From contig NZ_LMJY01000016.1 in the NCBI RefSeq assembly GCF_001421325.1, positions 186,307 through 250,306 of the forward strand: a stretch of DNA of 64,000 nt, given 5' to 3'. Numbering within the stretch: position 1 is the first letter of the stretch; each line of letters begins with the position of its first letter. Source of the DNA: Novosphingobium sp. Leaf2. GTDB taxonomy: Bacteria > Pseudomonadota > Alphaproteobacteria > Sphingomonadales > Sphingomonadaceae. A program made the translations under genes and the position numbers. Below the pieces are notes generated by a model. That model worked only from the letters and a program-made list of their open reading frames with translations. It did not search any database and was not told the origin of the DNA. Below are positions 37,725 to 47,214 of the stretch, one piece after another.

Positions 37725-38041
37725 GCGGCGTAAAGGTCCAGCCGCTGAAGCGCGCGGCTGCTGCCGACCATCAGCGCCTGCTGCGCGGCTGATAGCGGTG
37801 CGTCAAAGGCAACACCGGCGCGGTCCTGCACGATCCAGCGCACGGTTGCGCGCACGCAGCCCCCTTCCAGCGCAAAGCTGACGCGCTGGCCCTGCGCCAG
37901 GCTTTCAGCCTCCAGCACCAGCTGGCACCCGTCCTCCGAGATGTGACGTGCCATTGCCGATGCGTGCGCAGGCTGGGCCTGCAGCGTGGAGGCGTTGGCG
38001 CCCGTCATGGCAACGGAGTCGGTGGTCATCCGCAAGGTCAT
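37721..38041 (-). CDS. Degenerate PilZ domain protein
   Basis: 106 residues, single small beta-rich domain. The SxxG element is retained (ISEDGCQLVLE), but the usual Arg-x3-Arg block before it is missing and the Asp preceding Ser is His. c-di-GMP binding may therefore be weak or lost. The start may be 38041 or 38029 (MTTDSVAM). It is isolated, converging on prmA and divergent from sciP. Its assignment to PilZ rests on the later strands (VRWIVQDRAGVAF). Confidence 0.7.
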   Translation of the reverse strand: MTLRMTTDSVAMTGANASTLQAQPAHASAMARHISEDGCQLVLEAESLAQGQRVSFALEGGCVRATVRWIVQDRAGVAFDAPLSAAQQALMVGSSRALQRLDLYAA

Positions 38042-38138
38042 TAACAGTGGTGAATCGGTTGTAAATGCTTCCTGCGATCGAATGCGTACATTTTACACAG
38101 TTTCTACAGGCACTTAGGGGAAATATCGTAAATACCCG

Positions 38139-38167
38139 TTAACCTTTCGTGATTGCCGCAAATTAAC
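38139..38167 (+). promoter_or_regulatory. CtrA half-site-like TTAAC pair upstream of sciP
   Basis: TTAAC at 38139-38143 and 38163-38167, with another at 38041-38045. CtrA boxes are TTAA-N7-TTAA; spacing here is wider, so only half-sites can be claimed. sciP is CtrA-activated in Caulobacter, which makes the half-sites plausible. No clear -10/-35 could be set. Confidence 0.35.
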
Positions 38168-38225
38168 GCTTCTACGCAATACTACTTGGGCGACAGGGGT
38201 TTGGCGCAGAAACGGAAAACCAGTC

Positions 38226-38528
38226 ATGGATGACGTCGATACCGCCCGGCCGGCCGTGGTCACCGGGCCACTGGGCGAGCCGCTCAGCAAGGACACACTG
38301 CCACCGCCCAATACATCGCGCTGGGTAGTGCGCCGCAAGGCCGAAGTGGTTGCCGCCGTGAACGGCGGGCTACTGACCTTCGCCGAAGCGTGCGAACGCT
38401 ATGGCCTGACGCTGGAGGAGCTGGCCTCGTGGCAACGCTCGATCGAGCGTGAAGGGATGGCGGGCCTGCGCGCCACGCGCGTCCAGCACTATCGTCAGGT
38501 CCACGAGCGGCGCGGCCGCTACAGCTGA
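38226..38528 (+). CDS. sciP: CtrA inhibitor SciP
   Basis: 100 residues, helix-turn-helix of the DUF1153 family. GPLGEPLSKDTLPPPNTSRW then VVRRKAEVVAAVNGGLLTFA and ACERYGLTLEELASWQR match SciP, which binds CtrA at its promoters and blocks transcription activation. The C-terminal GLRATRVQHYRQVHERRGRY is also typical. Ends 6 bp from the convergent ligA stop. The homology is strong; the regulatory role comes from Caulobacter. Confidence 0.93.
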   Translation: MDDVDTARPAVVTGPLGEPLSKDTLPPPNTSRWVVRRKAEVVAAVNGGLLTFAEACERYGLTLEELASWQRSIEREGMAGLRATRVQHYRQVHERRGRYS

Positions 38529-38534
38529 CGCACC

Positions 38535-40694
<2,160 letters not shown>

Positions 40695-40777
40695 TCAAGT
40701 GCGGCATGAGCATCACGCTGGGTTTCCATTGCGCGCCTGCCCGCTGGCTACAAGACGAGGCGCAGGTGCCTGACGGA

Positions 40778-41095
40778 TCAGATGCCGATTTGAGCACATT
40801 TACGATGTTGGATCGAGAACCGCTGAACGCCCATATCGTGGGTGACATAGCCCACCGGGCAACGGGAAACCGCACCATCCGGGTAGCGTATTTCAATGCT
40901 GCCGCTTGCATCGGAACCATCCCACCTACCCCAATACGCACCATCGACGTTTTGCATCAGGCGCGCAGATTTTCCATTCAGAGTGAGCGTTCCGCCCTCA
41001 ACTTTTTCATCGACGAAGATCGCGAACATGACGGGCGTTGAACAGCCACTCAGCAAAGCCAGCAAGCCAGCTATCGCACCACTGCGTCGTTGCAT
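40778..41095 (-). CDS. Small lipoprotein of unknown function, coupled to recN
   Basis: 105 residues. Lipoprotein signal with ALLSGCS; mature part short, beta-rich (FVDEKVEGGTLTLNGKSARL, GRWDGSDASGSIEIRYPDG). The ATG at 41095 directly follows the recN stop (TGAATG), implying reinitiation. Two mature Cys beyond the lipobox. No family recognised. It is an extra gene in the recN-ligA interval, not usual there. Confidence 0.75.
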   Translation of the reverse strand: MQRRSGAIAGLLALLSGCSTPVMFAIFVDEKVEGGTLTLNGKSARLMQNVDGAYWGRWDGSDASGSIEIRYPDGAVSRCPVGYVTHDMGVQRFSIQHRKCAQIGI

Positions 41096-42760
41096 TCAAA
41101 CCCGCTCCAGCAGGCGGTCGGCCTGCGCCCGTGCCTCGTCGGTCACTTCCGCGCCGGACAGCATGCGGGCGATTTCCTCCTTGCGGTCCGCCGGGGTGAG
41201 CGGGGTGACGGATGTGCGCGTGACGGTGCCCTGGCTGGACTTGGCGATCATGTAATGCCGGTCCCCGCGCGCGGCGACCTGGGGGGAGTGCGTGACGGCG
41301 AGCAACTGACCGCCCGAGGCCAGCCGCGCCAGCCGTTCGCCGATCGCATCGGCCACCGCGCCGCCCACGCCCCGGTCGATCTCGTCGAAGATCACCGTGG
41401 CCGCGCCGCCCTCTTCCGCCAGCGCGACCTTGAGCGCGAGGATGAAGCGCGACAGTTCGCCGCCGCTGGCGATCTTGGCGAGCGGCGCAAAATCCGCGCC
41501 GGGGTTGGTGCTGATCAGAAACTCCACCGCGTCCATGCCCGATGGTCCCCACCGCTCTTCGGGCAGGCGCACCACCGAGGTCTGGAACCGCGCCGCGTCC
41601 AGCTTCAGCGGCGCAAGTTCGGCGGCCACCGCTGCATCCAGGCGCTTGGCCGCCGCGCGGCGCAGATCGTGCAGCGCACCCGCCTTGTCGCGATAGGCCA
41701 ACGCGGCTTTTTGTGCCGCCTGTTCCAATGCCGCCACATGCTCGCTCCCGCCCTCGATCGCGTCGAGCGCGGCGCGCATTTCGGCCATCCTGGCGGGCAG
41801 GTCATCCACCTGGCAGCCATGCTTGCGGCCGGCGGCGCGCAGGTCGAACAGGCGGGTTTCCACCCGGTCCAGTTCGGCAGGCTCGAACGCCAGCGCATCG
41901 GCGGCACGGTCCAGCGCAGCCTCGGCTTCGTCCGCCTCGATCACCGCGCGGTCCAGCGCGGCCAGCGCCTCGGCCAGCAGGTCGTGTTCGCCGGCGATCC
42001 GGTCCAGCCGGCGCGAAGCTGCGCGCAGGCGCGCGATCGCCGAGTCCGACCCGGTCCACACGTGTTGCAGGGCGGACAGATCGTCAGCCAGCTTTTCGCC
42101 CTTCTGCATGTCCGCGCGGGCAGACGCCAGCTGCGCTTCCTCGCCATCCTCGGGCGCCAGCGCGGCCAGTTCGGCCAGATGGGCGAGCAGCAGATCCTGA
42201 TCCTCGGCGGCGCGGGCCACTTGCGCGCGGGCATTGTCCAGCGCGTCCTGCGCGGCGCGCCACGCTTTCCAGGCGGCTTCCACCCCTGCAACCTCACCGC
42301 CGGCAAAGCGGTCCAGCAAGGCGCGGTGGCCGCGCGCATTCACCAGTCCGCGATCGTCGTGCTGGCCGTGGATCTCGACCAGCGCCGGGGCGATTTCGCG
42401 CAGCAGCGCCACACCGACCGGCTGATCGTTGAGGAAGGCCTTCGAGCCTCCGTCCACCCGCAGCTGGCGCTTGAGGATCAGCGGTTCGCCCGGTTCCACC
42501 TCAAGCCCGGCGTCGTCTATCGCGGCGCGCACGGAGGCGGGCAATGCGGCGAAATCGAAGCTGGCGGTAACGCTGGCCCGGTCTTCTCCGCCGCGCACCA
42601 GGCCGCTGTCCGCCCGGTTGCCCAGCACCAATCCCAGCGCATCGAGGAGGATCGACTTGCCCGCGCCGGTTTCCCCGGTGAGCACGCCAAGTCCTCGCGC
42701 GAAATCAAGGTCGAGCGCGTCGATCAGGACGATGTTGCGGATGGAAAGCCGGCTCAGCAT
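41096..42760 (-). CDS. recN: DNA repair protein RecN
   Basis: 554 residues. SMC-like ATPase: Walker A GETGAGKS near residue 30, a long coiled coil (about 150-380), signature ASGGELSRF, Walker B IFDEIDRGVGG. Acts in double-strand break repair with RecA. The start at 42760 (MLSRLSIRNIVLID) is the family start. It is followed at once by a lipoprotein gene and then ligA. No LexA box seen immediately upstream. Confidence 0.95.
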   Translation of the reverse strand: MLSRLSIRNIVLIDALDLDFARGLGVLTGETGAGKSILLDALGLVLGNRADSGLVRGGEDRASVTASFDFAALPASVRAAIDDAGLEVEPGEPLILKRQLRVDGGSKAFLNDQPVGVALLREIAPALVEIHGQHDDRGLVNARGHRALLDRFAGGEVAGVEAAWKAWRAAQDALDNARAQVARAAEDQDLLLAHLAELAALAPEDGEEAQLASARADMQKGEKLADDLSALQHVWTGSDSAIARLRAASRRLDRIAGEHDLLAEALAALDRAVIEADEAEAALDRAADALAFEPAELDRVETRLFDLRAAGRKHGCQVDDLPARMAEMRAALDAIEGGSEHVAALEQAAQKAALAYRDKAGALHDLRRAAAKRLDAAVAAELAPLKLDAARFQTSVVRLPEERWGPSGMDAVEFLISTNPGADFAPLAKIASGGELSRFILALKVALAEEGGAATVIFDEIDRGVGGAVADAIGERLARLASGGQLLAVTHSPQVAARGDRHYMIAKSSQGTVTRTSVTPLTPADRKEEIARMLSGAEVTDEARAQADRLLERV

Positions 42761-42827
42761 GTTCGCGAGGCGTTCTAGCCCAAGCTAAGTCGCGCGTCAC
42801 CCCGCTTCGCGCAACGTCAGGCCGGCT

Positions 42828-42989
42828 TCACGAACCGGAAAAGAGGTGTGCCATGAAGGTCAGCCAGCCCAGCGCCAGAATGCCGGCAATCGCCATGCGT
42901 TCGGGCACCCAGATGCGTGACCTCGCACTGCCAGAGCGCGGATCGGCCCGGAGATCGGGGCGCGGCGCGAAATCGTGATTCATATCCAT
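42828..42989 (-). CDS. Small single-pass membrane protein (53 residues)
   Basis: 54 codons from ATG at 42989 to TGA, preceded by AGGAGAGGG 8-10 nt upstream. Polar, Arg/Asp-rich N-terminus (MDMNHDFAPRPDLRADPRSG) and a C-terminal helix at about 33-50 (AIAGILALGWLTFMAHLF). Length and strong ribosome site make it convincing even though it is short. The function is unknown. It lies between TonB receptor and recN, within the disrupted bamD-recN-ligA block. Confidence 0.7.
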   Translation of the reverse strand: MDMNHDFAPRPDLRADPRSGSARSRIWVPERMAIAGILALGWLTFMAHLFSGS

Positions 42990-43097
42990 GCGACCAGCCC
43001 TCTCCTGCCGATACTATCCGGCGGCGCCGCTTATCGCGCGCGCCGCCAGCAGACCGGTCTGCACCGTTATTGGTGCATCAAGCGTTAAGGCTGTTCC

Positions 43098-43156
43098 GAA
43101 AAATCGGGAAATTACTAAAAGTTCATTCAGCAATCGCTTCTGCAATTTTCCCGATC
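43098..43156 (-). terminator. Possible terminator of TonB-dependent receptor gene
   Basis: On the minus strand ATCGGGAAAATT (43155-43144) pairs with AATTTCCCGAT (43113-43103) with one bulge and a 30-nt loop, followed by TTTTTCGG. It begins at the receptor stop codon. The long loop reduces confidence. Confidence 0.45.
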
Positions 43157-45644
43157 AGAAGCTGGACGAGACCGTGAAGCCCCAGGTGCGCGGATCGCCA
43201 GGCAGGCCGGCGATCAGGCCAGTGTTACCGGGGCCAACGAACAGCTGCTCGAAGTAGTGCTGGTCGAACGCATTGCGGACCCAGCCGTAGAGGTTGAACC
43301 CGTCATCCGTCCGGAAGCCCGCGCGGAAGTTGTGCAGGCTGTAGCCGGCCACCCAGGTATAGGCGGATGGCGACGGGTTGGACGAGAAGTTGGAGCGATA
43401 GCTGCCGTCATAGCCCACGTAGACCTGGCCGTCCTTGCCCAGCAACTTGACCGGGGTGTTGGCCTCCGCACCGAACGAGAGCGACCATTTCGACACGCCC
43501 GGCAGGCGCTGGCCGGAAATGTCGCAGTTGGCCGGGCTGAGGCCGGGCGTACCCGCCGCAGCCGGGGTCTGGGTGCCGGTGGCCACGGTGCCACCCGACA
43601 ATTCTGGCGGGCACGGCGCGTCTACGAACTTCTTGTACTTGGCATCGGTGTAGGCGCCGTTGGCATAGGCGTTGAACCGCTCGCTCGGCCGGATCGAGAA
43701 GTCCGCTTCCACGCCCTGCACGCGCACCTTCTGCGCATTCGCCAGATAGCCGCGCAGCACCCCGTACTGGCCGTTGTTCACGTTGGCCTGATAGTTGCCG
43801 ATATCGGTGCGGTAGATCGACAGGTTGAAGGTGGCCTTGCGGTCCCAGAACTGGGTCTTGATCCCCGCTTCGTAGTTGTGGACCGATTCGGGCTTTACCG
43901 TGGCTGCAGCCAGGATCGGATTGTTGCTGGCGTCGGTAGGCACGCCGTTGAGGTTGATGCCGCCAGACTTGAACGACTTGGCGTACGTGGCGTAAACCAG
44001 CACGTCAGGTGTGATCTTGTAGCTGGCGTTGAAATCGTAGCTGAAGTTCCAGTCGCTGAATTCCGGCGCGATCTGCTGCGGCGTATAAATGGCCAGCTGC
44101 GCGGTCTTGCGTGCGCTCGTCGGGCCGGTCAGCAGCACCGGATTGCCTTGGCCGTCGAACACCGTGCGCTGGTAAAAGCCTTCCTTCTTGTCGTAGTTCA
44201 GGCGCACGCCGGGCTGGATGGTCAATTCAGGCGTGATGTGCCAGCTGAGCTGCCCGTACAGTGCGGCGCTGGAATTCTTCAGGTACTGCGTGTTGTACGC
44301 CACCAGACCGTTCAGGACCGAGGGATCTTTCGACAGCGCATTGGACGGCGCGATATTCCACAGGCTGGACGCGGAACCCTGCGATTCGGTGCCCTGCGTA
44401 TCAATGCGCTGGTAAAAGCCGAACGCACCGACCACGAAGTCGATCTTGTCGCTGCTGTAGTTGTAGCGCAGTTCCTGCGTGTACTGGTCCTGCTGCGAGG
44501 GGTTCTGCGAGAGCGCGACGATCGGCAGCCCGGTAAAGTCACGGTCGTTGGACGGGTTCCAGTCCCAGAAACGCCAGGCGGTGACGGACGTCAGCGTGCC
44601 GCCGCCCACATCCCACTTCACCCGCAGCGACGCGCCGCCGATCTTGTTCTTGGCCTGCAGCGGGGTATCGAGGTCAGTCAGCCGATCGAACGCATTGGTG
44701 CTGGGCGGCGCATACCCTTGCGCGGCGGCCAACGCGGCGAACTGGCGGTTGAGCGGGCGCTGGGTGGCGCCGGTACGCACATAGACCGAACCGCAGCAGT
44801 TCGCGTCCTGGTTGCTGAAATCGCCGGCTAAGGTAACTTCCAGCGTATCGATGGGCTTCCACAGCAGCTGCCCGCGAAGGCCCAGGTTATCCTGGCTCTG
44901 GATCCACTGGTCGGTCGTGACATTATAGATCGTGCCGCGCCGGCTGGTTGTGGACATCGCCACGCGCACCGCCAGCGTATCGGACAGCGGGCCGGACACC
45001 GCCGCCTTGGCCTGCTTGAAGTTGTAATTGCCGACCGACACCTCGGCCTTGCCCTCGAAATCGAACGTGGGCTGGTTGGTGGTGATGTTGATCGCGCCGG
45101 CGGTGGTGTTCTTGCCGTACAGGGTGCCTTGCGGGCCGCGCAGCACTTCCACCTGCTTCACGTCCAGAAAGTCGAACGTGGCCGACGCCACGCGCGAATT
45201 GTAGACATCGTCCACATAGATGCCCACGCCCTGCTCGATACCGTCGTTGGTCAGGCCGAATGGCGCACCCAGGCCGCGGATATTGACGGCGGTATTGCGC
45301 GGGTTGGACGAATAATACTGCAGCGTGGGGGTCAACTGCTGGAGGCGGCCAACGTTGAACGCCCCGGTCGAATCGATGTGATCGCCGCCCACCACCGAGA
45401 TCGCCAGCGGCACGCTCTGGCTCGATTCCTGGCGGCGACGGGCGGTGACGACAATATCGCTGCCACGATCGCGCGCACCGGTGCCCACCGACGTCTGCGA
45501 ATCCTGGGCTGGCGCGGCTGCATCAGCGGCAACGGTATCGGCTGCGGGCGCATCCGCCGTTTCCGCATGGGCTGCCGGCAAGCCGATCAGCGCCGTGGTG
45601 AGGATCGTGGTGCCCAGCAGGGCGCCGCGCAAAAGGCCGTTCAT
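43155..45644 (-). CDS. TonB-dependent outer-membrane receptor
   Basis: 829 residues. Signal peptide (about 1-28, ALLGTTILTTALIGLPAAHA), plug domain with DIVVTARRRQESSQSVPLA (TonB-box-like, then plug), RGPQGTLYGKNTTAGAINI (plug landmark), and a beta-barrel ending FTVSSSF with terminal Phe. Substrate is unknown; such receptors in sphingomonads take up siderophores, sugars or aromatics. Start at 45644 after AAAGGA. The frame is open upstream to 45797 but those residues lack a signal. It sits between bamD and recN, where it is not usually found. Confidence 0.93.
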   Translation of the reverse strand: MNGLLRGALLGTTILTTALIGLPAAHAETADAPAADTVAADAAAPAQDSQTSVGTGARDRGSDIVVTARRRQESSQSVPLAISVVGGDHIDSTGAFNVGRLQQLTPTLQYYSSNPRNTAVNIRGLGAPFGLTNDGIEQGVGIYVDDVYNSRVASATFDFLDVKQVEVLRGPQGTLYGKNTTAGAINITTNQPTFDFEGKAEVSVGNYNFKQAKAAVSGPLSDTLAVRVAMSTTSRRGTIYNVTTDQWIQSQDNLGLRGQLLWKPIDTLEVTLAGDFSNQDANCCGSVYVRTGATQRPLNRQFAALAAAQGYAPPSTNAFDRLTDLDTPLQAKNKIGGASLRVKWDVGGGTLTSVTAWRFWDWNPSNDRDFTGLPIVALSQNPSQQDQYTQELRYNYSSDKIDFVVGAFGFYQRIDTQGTESQGSASSLWNIAPSNALSKDPSVLNGLVAYNTQYLKNSSAALYGQLSWHITPELTIQPGVRLNYDKKEGFYQRTVFDGQGNPVLLTGPTSARKTAQLAIYTPQQIAPEFSDWNFSYDFNASYKITPDVLVYATYAKSFKSGGINLNGVPTDASNNPILAAATVKPESVHNYEAGIKTQFWDRKATFNLSIYRTDIGNYQANVNNGQYGVLRGYLANAQKVRVQGVEADFSIRPSERFNAYANGAYTDAKYKKFVDAPCPPELSGGTVATGTQTPAAAGTPGLSPANCDISGQRLPGVSKWSLSFGAEANTPVKLLGKDGQVYVGYDGSYRSNFSSNPSPSAYTWVAGYSLHNFRAGFRTDDGFNLYGWVRNAFDQHYFEQLFVGPGNTGLIAGLPGDPRTWGFTVSSSF

Positions 45645-46319
45645 GTGGTCAAATCCTTTCGTAAGGGTATTGAGCGCGTCAGGCCCGGCCGGTTGCCGGC
45701 GGGCAGTATGGTCGAGCGCGGCATTGGTGCGCGATACGGCGGATGTCATGATGCTGCCCCCTGAAGACTTGTGTCGTTGGAGGCGGCCTAATGTCAACTA
45801 TTTTAGTGGACAATACAGTTCGACTATCAGGGTATAAAGCCAGACTCTACGCTGCGGACAGCCCCGCGGACCCACCTTGACTTTACGAACCATTTAGGTT
45901 ATACGCCGCAGCATCCTGACCTGGCGCGGCCGCGCCGGGAACGGTGTTTCGGGTCGGCGCCCTGGCGGCACGCGAGCGTAACAAAGCGGGCTTGCGCGCT
46001 TCACACCACGGTGGCGGGGCGCTTGTGCCCCCAAGCCTCGGACCGGCGCTGATTGCGAGCCTGCGCCGCCGGACCGGAACCGCTTTCCCCCAAGGCCGAG
46101 CCGGGCTGCGAACGCTCCTACCCGGCCATTCGCGCGTGCATGCACCCCCCTCGCGTCCCGCAAAGGACGCCTTGGCGCCGACCCGATGTTCCTTTGGGTT
46201 GTTAGGCAAATCCCCGGCGTTATCCCGCATTCGCCAGCGGGTGCCGGGGTGTGCCGTGACGGCAGCTCCCGGTCAGACCTTTGCTTTCAAACGGGAATCG
46301 TCCACCGACGGCCCACCGG
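45645..46319. other. 675-bp gene-poor region between bamD and TonB receptor
   Basis: No gene can be supported. Long open frames exist on both strands (for example 45883-46230 on the minus strand, Arg/Pro-rich) but have no recognisable domains and no ribosome sites. It should contain the receptor promoter and leader on the minus strand: a TTGACA-like hexamer occurs near 45796-45791. A near-palindrome at 45792-45812 may be an operator. The middle part is GC-rich with several short inverted repeats and could hold an RNA; no known ncRNA core (SRP, RNase P, tmRNA, 6S) was recognised. Confidence 0.5.
45792..45812. promoter_or_regulatory. Near-palindrome upstream of TonB receptor gene
   Basis: TGTCAACTA (45792-45800), spacer TTT, TAGTGGACA (45804-45812): 9-bp arms with one mismatch, overlapping the putative -35 hexamer, about 150 bp upstream of the receptor start. 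Probable regulator site; regulator unknown. Confidence 0.45.
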
Positions 46320-47114
46320 TCAGGCGGCAACATCCTGCGGCGCGTGCTTGCGCATCAGCTTGTAGGCGCGTTGATACCAAGGGCTTTGCGGATAGTTGTG
46401 CTCCAGCACCGCCGCCGCCTTCTGCGCCTCGTCCGGCACGCCAAGCGCCAGATAGCCTTCGACCAGGCGATACAGCGCCTCGGGTGTGTGGCTGGTGGTC
46501 TGGAATTCGTCCACCACGGTGCGGAAGCGCAGCGTTGCCGCCAGCCACTTGCCGCTGCTTTCGTATGACCTTCCGATGGTCATTTCCTTACCGGCCAGGT
46601 GATCGTTCACCAGATCGATCTTGAGCTGCGCATCGCGCGCATAGACCGTACCGGGATAGCGGCGCATGATGTCCGTCAGCGCCTGCTTGGCCTGCGCGGT
46701 GGTTTTCTGGTCACGCGTCACGTCGCTGATCTGCTCGTAATAGCACATCGCGATCAGGTAATACGCGTAAGGCGCGTCCTTGTTGCCCGGGTGGATCGAC
46801 AGGAAGCGCTGCGCGGACTGGATCGCCTTGTTGTAATCGCGCGCGGCGTAATAGCTGAACGCGCTCATCAACTGGGCGCGGCGGGCCCACGGCGAGTAAG
46901 GATGCTGGCGCTCAACCTCATCGAACAGGGCGGCGGCCTGCTTGGTTCGGCCTGTTTCCAGCCGTTCCTGCGCAGCGGCATAGAGCGTGTTGACATCACG
47001 TGCGACGTAGGCGGTGTCCTTGTTCTTGGCGCGCCCCCCGCATCCTGCGGTGAGCAGGATCGCCCCCGTGGTGGCAAGGAGAACGGCGGATTTCAAGGGC
47101 GAGCGTGCGAACAT
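46320..47114 (-). CDS. bamD: Outer membrane protein assembly factor BamD
   Basis: 264 residues. Lipobox LTAGC near residue 24; tetratricopeptide repeats from about 40 to 240 (LYAAAQERLETGRTKQAAAL, AFSYYAARDYNKAIQSAQRF). BamD is the essential TPR lipoprotein of the BAM complex that inserts beta-barrel proteins such as the neighbouring receptor. The start at 47114 (MFARSPLKSA) fits; the upstream frame is not used. In many alphaproteobacteria it directly precedes recN; here 3.5 kb separates them. Confidence 0.94.
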   Translation of the reverse strand: MFARSPLKSAVLLATTGAILLTAGCGGRAKNKDTAYVARDVNTLYAAAQERLETGRTKQAAALFDEVERQHPYSPWARRAQLMSAFSYYAARDYNKAIQSAQRFLSIHPGNKDAPYAYYLIAMCYYEQISDVTRDQKTTAQAKQALTDIMRRYPGTVYARDAQLKIDLVNDHLAGKEMTIGRSYESSGKWLAATLRFRTVVDEFQTTSHTPEALYRLVEGYLALGVPDEAQKAAAVLEHNYPQSPWYQRAYKLMRKHAPQDVAA

Positions 47115-47214
47115 GGGTGGGTCTATAGCCAGCACCGGGCTGAACGCCAAGTGAAGTTGCATTCCGTGCGCAATGCAATTGTCGCAAGCCCTTGCGTGCC
47201 CTACCCTGCCCGGC

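Noticed and set aside
38139..38167. Canonical CtrA box upstream of sciP
   Set aside because: TTAAC elements are present but spaced far more than the required 7 nt, so only half-sites can be claimed.
40945..40961. TTTTGCATC near 40950 as a further copy of the repeat at 21.8 kb
   Set aside because: Only the half-motif matches and it lies inside the coding sequence of the small lipoprotein, so chance is more likely.
45883..46230. Minus-strand 115-codon frame in the gap after bamD
   Set aside because: Arg/Pro-rich with no domain, no ribosome site and no support over competing frames; kept only as part of the gap description.
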